From: Candidatus Latescibacterota bacterium
GTDB taxonomy: Bacteria; Latescibacterota; MVCY01; DTYK01
Assembly: GCA_012961925.1 (NCBI GenBank)
Contig: DTYK01000017.1
Location: 1-10,161 of the forward strand
DNA length: 10,161 bases
Reading direction: 5' to 3'
Part shown: piece after piece, positions 1-5,865 of the stretch
How the letters are laid out: each line of letters starts with the position of its first letter
Position numbering within the stretch: the first letter of the stretch is position 1
Translations under genes and position numbers: made by a program
The notes under the pieces: model-generated
The model's input: the letters and a program-made list of their open reading frames with translations, nothing else
What the model was told of the DNA's origin: nothing
Database searches by the model: none

Positions 1-1
1 C

Positions 2-250
2 AAAAGAAGCCTTATGACCCAGAAACTCCCCAGGGATCGTCGGGGGCTTGTGCAGATGAAGAAGGTAGCCCGGCAGGAAGCGGCTGGCAGAATAGAAAAG
101 GAGTTTCTCGTCCAGGCGCTGAAACGTAACAGGGGCAACGTCTCCAGATCGGCGCTGGAGGCGGGTATGAATAGAAGACAGTTCCAGGCCCTGCTACGAA
201 AACATCATATCTGTCCCTCAGACTATTATTCAAGCCAGAACGTAGCTTAG
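2..250 (+). CDS. NtrC-family sigma-54 response regulator, C-terminal Fis-type DNA-binding end (5' partial)
   Basis: Only the last 82 codons lie in the window. The frame is open to the left edge, so the ATG at 14 is internal and not the likely start. The visible part has a basic linker and then a helical segment around FLVQALKRNRGNVSRSALEA followed by GMNRRQFQALLRKHHI. That is the usual Fis-type helix-turn-helix at the C-terminus of NtrC-family activators (GNVSxxAxxAGMxRxxFxxLLRKxxI). In that family this domain binds enhancer-like sites upstream of sigma-54 promoters, while the missing receiver and AAA+ domains sense a kinase and remodel RNA polymerase. The stop at 248-250 is 16 nt before the GH130 gene, suggesting one transcript. 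A sigma-54 promoter lies at 3722-3737, which makes this regulator a plausible, unproven controller of it. A standalone Fis-like protein is less likely because the frame stays open upstream. Confidence 0.85.
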   Translation, partial: KRSLMTQKLPRDRRGLVQMKKVARQEAAGRIEKEFLVQALKRNRGNVSRSALEAGMNRRQFQALLRKHHICPSDYYSSQNVA

Positions 251-266
251 ACCCGAGAGATGAAAG

Positions 267-1229
267 ATGTTTGATCCTATACTCAGGAGGTCTGAATTGT
301 TTCGGCGTTACGAAGGAAACCCCCTCCTGACTCCAATGCACTGGCCTCATCTGGTAAATGCCGTCTTTAATCCTGGAGCAATTGAATTTGGGGATGAGAC
401 ACTGCTGCTTGTGCGTGTGGAGGATATGCGCGGCTTTTCTCATCTCACAGTTGCCCGTAGCAAGGATGGCAAGACAAATTGGGAGATTGACCCAAGGCCG
501 ACACTGGAGCCAGATGAAAATTACCAGGAGGAGAGATGGGGCCTCGAGGACCCTCGAATTGTCTGGATAGAAGAGCGGCAGGAGTACGCAATCACGTATG
601 TCTCCTTCTCCAGGGGAGGACCGGTTATCTCCCTTGCGATGACAAAGGATTTCCAGACGTTCGTCCGAATAGGATCTCTTCTCCCCCCTGAAGATAAGGA
701 CGCCTCCCTCTTTCCCCGTCGTTTTAAGGGCCGTTTTGCACTGATTCATAGGCCTGTCATCAGGGGAGAAGCCCACATCTGGATCTCTTTCTCCCCCGAC
801 CTGAAACATTGGGGAGACCATCGGGTCCTGATTCCTACCAGACCCGGGCAATGGGATTCACACAGGGTGGGGTTAGGGGCACAACCCATTGAAACTCCAG
901 AGGGTTGGCTGATCACTTACCATGGTGTACGTCAGACAGCTTCAGGCAGCCTTTATCGAGTTGGTCTGGCTTTGTTAGATTTGGATGAGCCGTGGAGGGT
1001 CATCCGTCGCAGCGATGAGTGGGTGTTCGGACCGAAAAAAAACTACGAACGCGTCGGCGATGTGCCTGCTGTAACCTTCCCATGTGGCGCACTTATAGAC
1101 AGGGAGAGAAATGAATTGCGGCTTTATTATGGTGCGGCAGACACCGCTGTCTGTCTGGCCACCGCCGATATGGACGTGCTAATGGAGTACGTGAGATCAT
1201 GTCCTGACCCCAATAGAGAACTGGTGTAA
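267..1229 (+). CDS. GH130 family glycoside phosphorylase/hydrolase (mannoside-active type)
   Basis: This is a 320-residue protein, close to the usual length for GH130 (beta-1,4- or beta-1,2-mannooligosaccharide phosphorylases; older name PH1107-related glycosidase). The conserved five-bladed-propeller motifs appear in order: NPGA (35-38), VRVEDMRGFSHLTVARS (from 49), WGLEDPRI (91-98), KDASLFPRRF near the middle, WISFSPDLKHWGDHR, WDSHRVGLGAQPIE (196-209), TYHGVR (217-222), YERVGDVPAVTFPCGA and YYGAADTAVCLATA near the C-terminus. D95 in the EDPR motif corresponds to the family's catalytic acid. Family members cleave mannosides with phosphate (some by hydrolysis), usually in the cytoplasm, and no signal peptide is visible here. 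The start ATG at 267 follows a GAGAG sequence 7 nt upstream. It lies between the regulator gene and a GT4 fusion gene, which suggests coupled synthesis and turnover of a mannose-containing glycan or solute. The substrate linkage cannot be told from sequence alone. Confidence 0.9.
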   Translation: MFDPILRRSELFRRYEGNPLLTPMHWPHLVNAVFNPGAIEFGDETLLLVRVEDMRGFSHLTVARSKDGKTNWEIDPRPTLEPDENYQEERWGLEDPRIVWIEERQEYAITYVSFSRGGPVISLAMTKDFQTFVRIGSLLPPEDKDASLFPRRFKGRFALIHRPVIRGEAHIWISFSPDLKHWGDHRVLIPTRPGQWDSHRVGLGAQPIETPEGWLITYHGVRQTASGSLYRVGLALLDLDEPWRVIRRSDEWVFGPKKNYERVGDVPAVTFPCGALIDRERNELRLYYGAADTAVCLATADMDVLMEYVRSCPDPNRELV

Positions 1230-1232
1230 ACA

Positions 1233-1238
1233 GAGGAG
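1233..1238 (+). promoter_or_regulatory. Shine-Dalgarno that sets the GTG start at 1249
   Basis: GAGGAG lies 10 nt upstream of the GTG at 1249, immediately after the GH130 stop codon at 1227-1229. No ATG in the same frame lies close by, and the translation from GTG runs straight into the GT4 N-terminal motif (GTYPPRQCGIATF), so this is the likely start. Confidence 0.6.
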
Positions 1239-1248
1239 CAGAGAGATC

Positions 1249-3564
1249 GTGGGAGAGAAGATCTTCAAGCCTATACGGGTGGCGTTTATCGGGACTTACC
1301 CACCCCGGCAGTGTGGGATTGCCACATTTACCTTTGATTTGGCCACCGAGGTGGCCAAAATTATGGGTGAGTCTCCGCTGGAAGGTCGACAGGTACAGGT
1401 TCTTGCCGTGAATAATATTTTCACAGGATACAAATACGGTCCTGAGGTCTGCTTCGAAATACGCGAACAACAGAAGATGGACTATCGCGAGGCGGCCGAT
1501 TTCCTCAACGTCTCCCAGAATGAAGTTATCTGTTTGCAACATGAGTATGGCATATTCGGAGGAAAAAGCGGATCCCATATCATCAATCTGCTTGGCAACC
1601 TGAAAAAACCGGTTGTCACCACCCTTCACACCATCCTGCGTGAGCCTTCTGAGGAACAGGCGAGGGTATTAAAGGAGGTCTGTTTACGTTCTACCCTGGT
1701 GGTCGTCCAGGCCCAAAAGGCTATTGAATTGTTGGTGGATATCTATGGTGTGCCCGAAGAGAAGATCGTCTTTATCCCTCACGGTGCCCCTGATGTGCCC
1801 TTCCTTGATTCATCATATTACAAAGACCAGTTTCAAGCGGAGGGACGCCGCGTTCTCTTGAGCTTTGGACTCCTCAATCCTAATAAGGGCATTGAGGTTG
1901 CCATTGATGCGATGTCAACTGTGATAAAGAAATTCCCTGATGTGATATATGTGGTGCTTGGCGCAACTCATCCCGAACTCAAACGCCGCTGGGGAGAAGC
2001 ATACAGGCTGTGGCTTGAAATGTTGGTGAAGGAGAAGGGCTTAACAGAACATATCATCTTCCATAACCGATTTGTTTCATTGGAACAACTCACAAAATTC
2101 CTCCTCATGTCAGACATCTACCTCACCTGTTCACTGTCTCGGGAGCAGATCGTGTCGGGAACCATGGCTTACGCCGTAGCTTGCGGTAAAGCTATTGTTT
2201 CTACCCCGTACTGGTATGCACAGGAGATATTGGCGGAAAATCGCGGACTGTTGGTGCCCTTCAGGGATGCAGGTGCGCTGGCTGATCAGTTGTGTGACCT
2301 TTTGGTAAATGAGAGAGAACTTAATGCCTTGCGTAGACGAGCCTATCAGTTCGGGCGGCAGATGGTCTGGAGAGAGGTAGCCAATATGTATATGGAGACG
2401 TTTACCCGGGCTCTCCAGGAATATGGGCGTCTCAATCTCCGCCCGAGGATCAGAGGGCGGGCCATCCCTCAGCCCTCTTTGCCGGAAGTTCAGCTTGATC
2501 ACCTTCGGCTGATGACGGATGAGACCGGGATTCTTCAGCACGCTATATTCACCATCCCTAACCGCTACCACGGCTACTCCACTGACGACAATGCTCGGGC
2601 AGTACTTGTTACCGTATTAAATTGGCATCTTTTCAAGGATGAAGCGGTTTTGCCGTTGATGCAGATTTACCTATCCTTTCTTCACCATGCGCTGAACGAG
2701 GAGACCGGCCGTTTCCGCAATTTCATGTCCTATGACCGACGCTGGTTGGAAGAGATCGGCTCGGAGGACTGTCACGGAAGAGCCCTCTGGGCGCTGGGTG
2801 CCACCGTGAATTATGCCCCAAACGAAACTATACTAACCTTTGCGGCCCGGATGTTCGACCTGGCGTTACCCGGATGCGAGTTCCTGACATACGCGCGGGC
2901 CTGGGCGTACTCCTTGCTTGGCTGTATCGCCTATCTGAAACGCTTTGGCGGGTCAAGTGAAGCACGTCGAATCGGCGAGATACTGGCCCGACACCTTGCC
3001 GAGCTCTTTTCTCAAAATTCTTCTCCAGACTGGCCCTGGGCCGAAGAGATCGTTACCTATGACAACGCTCGCCTCCCCCAGGCACTTATCACAGCCGGTA
3101 GATGGCTAAATGACAGCCACCTGGTGGAACTGGGACTAAACTCACTGGAATGGCTCGTGCAGATTCAGACAGATCCGCACGACGGACACCTCTCCCCCAT
3201 CGGCAATAAAGGCTGGTTCCCCCGTGGCGGTACGAAGGCTCAATTTGACCAACAGCCGATCGAGGTCGCTGCCTTAGTGGATGCATGCCATGAAGCCTAC
3301 CTCGCTACACGACAGAAGATATGGTTTGAGAAAATCTACCGTTGCTTTAACTGGTTTCTCGGTGATAACGACGTTCATGAAGCAGTATACGACTTCAGTA
3401 GCACCGGTTGCCGGGACGGAATACACAGTTCAGGGGTAAACATGAACCAGGGCGCTGAATCTACGCTGGCCTGGCTGTTGGTCCTCCACCGTATGCACGA
3501 GATCACCCATGAGAATACCATAGAGGCCGACCAGCAGCACGACCATATCCGATGTGACTGCTAA
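1249..3564 (+). CDS. GT4-family glycosyltransferase fused to a C-terminal glycosidase-like (alpha/alpha-barrel type) domain
   Basis: This is a 771-residue protein with a GTG start. Residues 1 to about 390 form a GT-B, GT4-type glycosyltransferase: the N-terminal GTYPPRQCGIATF (15-27), the HEYGIFGG segment, LLSFGLLNPNKGIEVAIDA opening the second Rossmann domain, and EQIVSGTMAYAVACGKAIVS (from E299) followed by GLLVPFRDAGALA. The usual E-X7-E signature has its first Glu (299), but the second position is Ala307. Residues from about 410 to 771 form a separate helical domain rich in aromatic and acidic motifs: HGYSTDDNARAV (D446/D447), EDCHGRALWALG (from 506), WPWAEEIVTYDNARL (595-609) and FDQQPIEVAAL (from 666). 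This pattern resembles six-hairpin (alpha/alpha) glycosidases or epimerases, but I cannot name a CAZy family for it. The gene follows GH130 by 19 nt. Inference: a cytoplasmic enzyme that builds and trims a mannose-type oligosaccharide. The GT4 call is firm; the activity of the second domain is not. Confidence 0.85.
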   Translation: MGEKIFKPIRVAFIGTYPPRQCGIATFTFDLATEVAKIMGESPLEGRQVQVLAVNNIFTGYKYGPEVCFEIREQQKMDYREAADFLNVSQNEVICLQHEYGIFGGKSGSHIINLLGNLKKPVVTTLHTILREPSEEQARVLKEVCLRSTLVVVQAQKAIELLVDIYGVPEEKIVFIPHGAPDVPFLDSSYYKDQFQAEGRRVLLSFGLLNPNKGIEVAIDAMSTVIKKFPDVIYVVLGATHPELKRRWGEAYRLWLEMLVKEKGLTEHIIFHNRFVSLEQLTKFLLMSDIYLTCSLSREQIVSGTMAYAVACGKAIVSTPYWYAQEILAENRGLLVPFRDAGALADQLCDLLVNERELNALRRRAYQFGRQMVWREVANMYMETFTRALQEYGRLNLRPRIRGRAIPQPSLPEVQLDHLRLMTDETGILQHAIFTIPNRYHGYSTDDNARAVLVTVLNWHLFKDEAVLPLMQIYLSFLHHALNEETGRFRNFMSYDRRWLEEIGSEDCHGRALWALGATVNYAPNETILTFAARMFDLALPGCEFLTYARAWAYSLLGCIAYLKRFGGSSEARRIGEILARHLAELFSQNSSPDWPWAEEIVTYDNARLPQALITAGRWLNDSHLVELGLNSLEWLVQIQTDPHDGHLSPIGNKGWFPRGGTKAQFDQQPIEVAALVDACHEAYLATRQKIWFEKIYRCFNWFLGDNDVHEAVYDFSSTGCRDGIHSSGVNMNQGAESTLAWLLVLHRMHEITHENTIEADQQHDHIRCDC

Positions 3565-3594
3565 CAATTAATTAGCACAGGACCCGTAAATTGT

Positions 3595-3676
3595 AGCAGT
3601 TATTCTGCTGAGAGCACTCGCTTAGAAGTGGTATTGAAATTTTTCGAGTGGCCTGTCAGAGGTTATAGGTGGACAG
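3595..3676. promoter_or_regulatory. Candidate upstream activator sites (three inverted repeats)
   Basis: Three dyads lie upstream of the sigma-54 promoter. They are AGCAG-N5-CTGCT at 3595-3609, CACTCG-N24-CGAGTG at 3615-3650, and CTGTC-N14-GACAG at 3653-3676. Their centres are about 146, 115 and 83 bp before the predicted transcription start at 3748, within the range where NtrC-family activators usually bind. Each arm is only 5-6 bp, so any one may be chance, and the three do not share a sequence. The assignment rests on position. Confidence 0.3.
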
Positions 3677-3721
3677 TCTTCCGCTACCATCTCTTCAATC
3701 CGAACCCTCCTCAGATCATTC

Positions 3722-3737
3722 TGGCACAGATATTGCT
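3722..3737 (+). promoter_or_regulatory. Sigma-54 (RpoN) -24/-12 promoter
   Basis: TGGCAC (3722-3727), five bases, then TTGCT (3733-3737) matches the sigma-54 consensus TGGCAC-N5-TTGCW, with a pyrimidine before it. The invariant GG (3723-3724) and GC (3735-3736) have the correct 12 bp register. If C3736 is position -12, transcription starts near 3748, giving a 155 nt leader before the SPW gene at 3903. It points into the SPW, Tes-like and B12 radical SAM genes. The match is by eye, but the intergenic location and direction fit, and an NtrC-type regulator gene lies about 3.5 kb upstream. Confidence 0.75.
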
Positions 3738-3799
3738 TCATCTTATGACTAAGACCTCCAAGACCTTTCGCATTTTGCTTTTTTATTTTGCAATTTGAG

Positions 3800-3833
3800 G
3801 CGGAGCCTCGTTGGCATGAGTCGAGGACTCCGC
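3800..3833 (+). repeat. Strong imperfect hairpin in the leader (REP-like palindrome or leader structure)
   Basis: GCGGAGCCTCG (3800-3810) pairs with CGAGG (3822-3826) and CTCCGC (3828-3833), leaving one bulged A (3827) and an 11 nt loop (3811-3821). The stem is therefore 11 bp. A competing smaller hairpin is possible: GAGGC (3797-3801) with GCCTC (3805-3809). There is no T-run on the 3' side, so it is not a classic terminator. It lies in the predicted 5' leader of the sigma-54 transcript, about 70 nt before the SPW start. It could be an mRNA structure or a copy of a dispersed palindromic repeat. Confidence 0.55.
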
Positions 3834-3902
3834 TAACACAACAAGCAAGGGCACGGGGAGGCCAAAGAGGTTCAGGGATACTTAGAAAGGGGGCGGTAGG
3901 TT

Positions 3903-4067
3903 ATGTGGCAATCGTGGGTGACAGGCATTGTTGGGATCTGGTTGATCATCTCCAGTTTCATTGATGTGCTTAGAGGGACATGGAATCTTTTGATTTTTGG
4001 TATAGTTGTAGCGGTTTTGAGCTTTTGGTCGGCAACCAAGAAGAAAGAGACATCGGCAGGTACATAG
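3903..4067 (+). CDS. Small SPW-repeat-type membrane protein (54 aa)
   Basis: This short gene starts at the ATG at 3903, preceded by a purine-rich Shine-Dalgarno AAAGGGGG (3886-3893) with 9 nt spacing. It ends at the TAG at 4065-4067. The protein begins MWQSWVTGIVGIWLIISS and has a second hydrophobic segment, TWNLLIFGIVVAVLSFW, then a charged tail (ATKKKETSAGT). Two transmembrane helices separated by a short loop, each opening with a Trp (W-x2-W-V-x-G-x2-G-x-W-L then W-N-x5-G), match one SPW-repeat unit. Here the typical S-P-W/F turn reads S-S-F. SPW proteins are small inner-membrane proteins of unknown function. It is the first gene after the sigma-54 promoter and 85 nt before the Tes-like gene, so it is probably co-expressed with it. 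A link to membrane lipid composition is inference. The overlapping 61-codon frame at 3980-4165 has no such features. Confidence 0.75.
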   Translation: MWQSWVTGIVGIWLIISSFIDVLRGTWNLLIFGIVVAVLSFWSATKKKETSAGT

Positions 4068-4152
4068 TTAACGGTTTATCCCTCTGGCCTCCCCGGCAGA
4101 AACAGACCGGATTGTCTTTCCAGGATGCTGTTCAAAAGAGCAGGAGGAAGAG

Positions 4153-5748
4153 ATGGCAACAGTGATAAAGGAACTGAGAACGTTAAAGATCCCTCTTCAA
4201 GACGTACCACACGGCCTACCAAAGACTGTTAACAGCCTGTGTCCTAACTGTAATAGGATACTGTCAGCTAATATATATGAAAAGGATAAAAAGGTTTACA
4301 TGGATAAAATTTGCCCTGAACACGGTTATTTCAGGGATCTTATATCTTCCGATGCTGAATTATATCTGAAGGCGGAAAAGTGGACGTTCGAGGACGGTAA
4401 AGGTATACTCAACCCTCAAGTTACTGATGCGGAGGTCTGTCCTTTAGATTGTGGCCTGTGCCAGATGCATAAAAGCAACGCTGCCCTGACAAACATTGAC
4501 CTCACCAACAGGTGTAATCTCAACTGCCCGATATGCTTTGCAAGTGCGTCAATAAAAGATTATGTCTATGAACCCTCATTCGAACAGGTCCTTGAGATGT
4601 TAAAGGTGTTGAAGGCCGTGAAGCCAATACCAACTTCTGCCATACAATTTTCCGGAGGGGAACCGACCATTCACCCCAGGTTTTTAGATATCCTGAGGGC
4701 GGCCAGAGATATGGGATTCACTCATCTGCAGGCGGCAACCAATGGTATCAGGATAGGACGATCCTTAGAGTACGCCCACCAATGTAAAGAAGCCGGCCTC
4801 TACACTGTTTACCTTCAGTTCGATGGGATCGGAGACGAACCCTATGAAGTGACCAGAGGTGTCGCATTATGGGAGTTGAAGAGAAAAGTGGTGGAGAATT
4901 GTCGGGCAGCCGGTCTCAAGATCGTGTTAGTTCCCACTATAGTGAACAGCGTCAACGATGATCAGATTGGCGAAATCCTGCGGTTTGCCATTGAGAACGT
5001 AGATGTCATTAGTGGAATAAGTTACCAGCCTGTTGCGTTTACGGGAAGGATTGCAGAGGAGGACAGGGAGAGACAAAGGTTTACCCTTGCGGATCTGGCA
5101 AGGTGTATAGAAGAACAGACTGGATATATCTCGGCGAAAGAGGACTGGTATCCGCTATCGGTCACCTCACCCTTCTCAAAGTTCATAGCTAAGATAAAGA
5201 AGAGGGCTTTCATGGAGATTACCTGCCATTCCGATTGCGGTCTGGGTACCTATCTGTTTGTCAATAATCGTGAGGGATGTGTTATCCCCATTACCCAGCT
5301 TATTGATATTGAGGGGTTGATGACCGATTTCAATCGTCTTGCCTCCAAGAGGGAATTCCTTTCGATTCCATCCCTGAGTGCCTATAAGGCGGTAAGAATA
5401 GTGAAAAAACATTTCAGGAGGAACAGGGCACCGTCGGGTCTGTCTGAGGAGCTCTGTTTGAGTATCATTGAGACGCTGATAGACAAGAACAAGCGGGTGG
5501 AAAGTCCTTGGAACCTCCTTCTGGTGGCAGGCATGCATTTCCAGGACGGATATAACTATAACGTAGACAGGGTGCGGAGGTGTACCATTCACTATGTGGC
5601 TCCGGACGGTAAGCTTTATCCCTTCTGTGCCTATAATGCCGGCCCCACGTTTCGGAACAAGATAGAGAGAACGTATTCGGTCCCCGTGGAAGAGTGGAAG
5701 AAGAGAAAGGGCGAGGAGTATATTACATCAGGTTTTTATGAGGGCTAA
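4153..5748 (+). CDS. Radical SAM protein of the tetraether lipid synthase (Tes/MJ0619) family
   Basis: This is a 531-residue protein. The ATG at 4153 is preceded by a perfect AGGAGG (4142-4147) at 5 nt. The N-terminal metal-binding segment has CPNC (30-33) and CPEHG (54-58). A first CX3CX2C follows at C96/C100/C103 (CPLDCGLCQMHK). The radical SAM CX3CX2C is at C121/C125/C128 (NRCNLNCPICFA), with the SAM-binding FSGGEPTIHP from 166. Further cysteines lie at 358, 362 and 376 (TCHSDCGLG, EGCVIP), 477 (RRCTIHY) and 492 (YPFCAYN). This architecture, including 'DLTNRCNLNCPICFA' and 'YEPSFEQVLEML', is that of the MJ0619/Tes family. In archaea that family joins two isoprenoid C40 chain ends to make membrane-spanning tetraether lipids, and it carries several iron-sulfur clusters. 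MJ0619 was earlier proposed to methylate methanopterin. In a bacterium the substrate is unknown; coupling of fatty or alkyl chain ends is the leading idea. It sits downstream of the SPW gene and before a B12 radical SAM gene. Family call confident, reaction inferred. Confidence 0.88.
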   Translation: MATVIKELRTLKIPLQDVPHGLPKTVNSLCPNCNRILSANIYEKDKKVYMDKICPEHGYFRDLISSDAELYLKAEKWTFEDGKGILNPQVTDAEVCPLDCGLCQMHKSNAALTNIDLTNRCNLNCPICFASASIKDYVYEPSFEQVLEMLKVLKAVKPIPTSAIQFSGGEPTIHPRFLDILRAARDMGFTHLQAATNGIRIGRSLEYAHQCKEAGLYTVYLQFDGIGDEPYEVTRGVALWELKRKVVENCRAAGLKIVLVPTIVNSVNDDQIGEILRFAIENVDVISGISYQPVAFTGRIAEEDRERQRFTLADLARCIEEQTGYISAKEDWYPLSVTSPFSKFIAKIKKRAFMEITCHSDCGLGTYLFVNNREGCVIPITQLIDIEGLMTDFNRLASKREFLSIPSLSAYKAVRIVKKHFRRNRAPSGLSEELCLSIIETLIDKNKRVESPWNLLLVAGMHFQDGYNYNVDRVRRCTIHYVAPDGKLYPFCAYNAGPTFRNKIERTYSVPVEEWKKRKGEEYITSGFYEG

Positions 5749-5832
5749 CTGGCCACCTTCCTCTTAGATAAGCTTCTATTGTTACTTCCTTTAGGCAGGC
5801 AGAGAAAAGGAAGGATACGACTGTGCGTTGCT

Positions 5833-5838
5833 TATAAT
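5833..5838 (+). promoter_or_regulatory. Possible sigma-70 -10 box before the B12 radical SAM gene
   Basis: A perfect TATAAT lies 27 nt before the ATG at 5866 in the 117 bp gap after the Tes-like gene. No good -35 box is found 16-18 bp upstream, and the nearby TG (5829-5830) is one base too far for a strict extended -10. It may give the B12 gene a separate basal transcript, or be chance. Confidence 0.3.
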
Positions 5839-5865
5839 AGGGCTGAACGGAATTGGGGGTGAACA

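Larger units (their letters stand above)
3565..3902. other. 338 bp gene-free control region between the GT4 fusion gene and the SPW/Tes-like unit
   Basis: No convincing coding frame is seen on either strand. The stretch holds three short inverted repeats (3595-3609, 3615-3650, 3653-3676), a sigma-54 promoter (3722-3737), a T-rich patch (about 3775-3790) and a strong imperfect hairpin (3800-3833), ending in the ribosome binding site of the small SPW gene. No clear intrinsic terminator follows the GT4 fusion gene: the hairpin at 3595-3609 lacks a T-run. The left operon may therefore read through. Confidence 0.6.

Noticed and set aside
12..851. Long 279-codon open frame on the minus strand across the regulator end and GH130
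   Set aside because: It is antisense to a clear GH130 gene with all family motifs, and its translation is Cys/Pro-rich with no recognisable domain. It is a shadow frame.
1093..1629. 178-codon minus-strand frame across the GH130/GT4 junction
   Set aside because: It is antisense to two well-supported genes and has no domain signature.
3595..3609. Hairpin AGCAG-N5-CTGCT as a terminator for the GT4 fusion gene
   Set aside because: The stem is only 5 bp and no T-run follows.
3622..3741. 39-codon minus-strand frame (MKQYLCQNDLRRVRIEEMVAED...)
   Set aside because: The composition is protein-like, but the nearest GGAGG is 13 nt away, it covers the sigma-54 promoter and dyads, and I recognise no family. 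It is kept only as a weak possibility.
3811..3839. Sigma-70-like TTGGCA-N17-TAACAC
   Set aside because: The -10 matches only three of six positions and the -35 lies inside the hairpin loop. It is much weaker than the sigma-54 promoter upstream.
3565..3902. A known riboswitch, tRNA or small RNA in the control region
   Set aside because: I found no cloverleaf and no cobalamin, SAM or c-di-GMP riboswitch core by eye. The hairpin at 3800-3833 does not match any class I know.
3980..4165. 61-codon + strand frame between the control region and the Tes-like gene
   Set aside because: It overlaps the SPW gene in another frame, has no ribosome binding site, runs past the Tes-like start, and lacks any motif.
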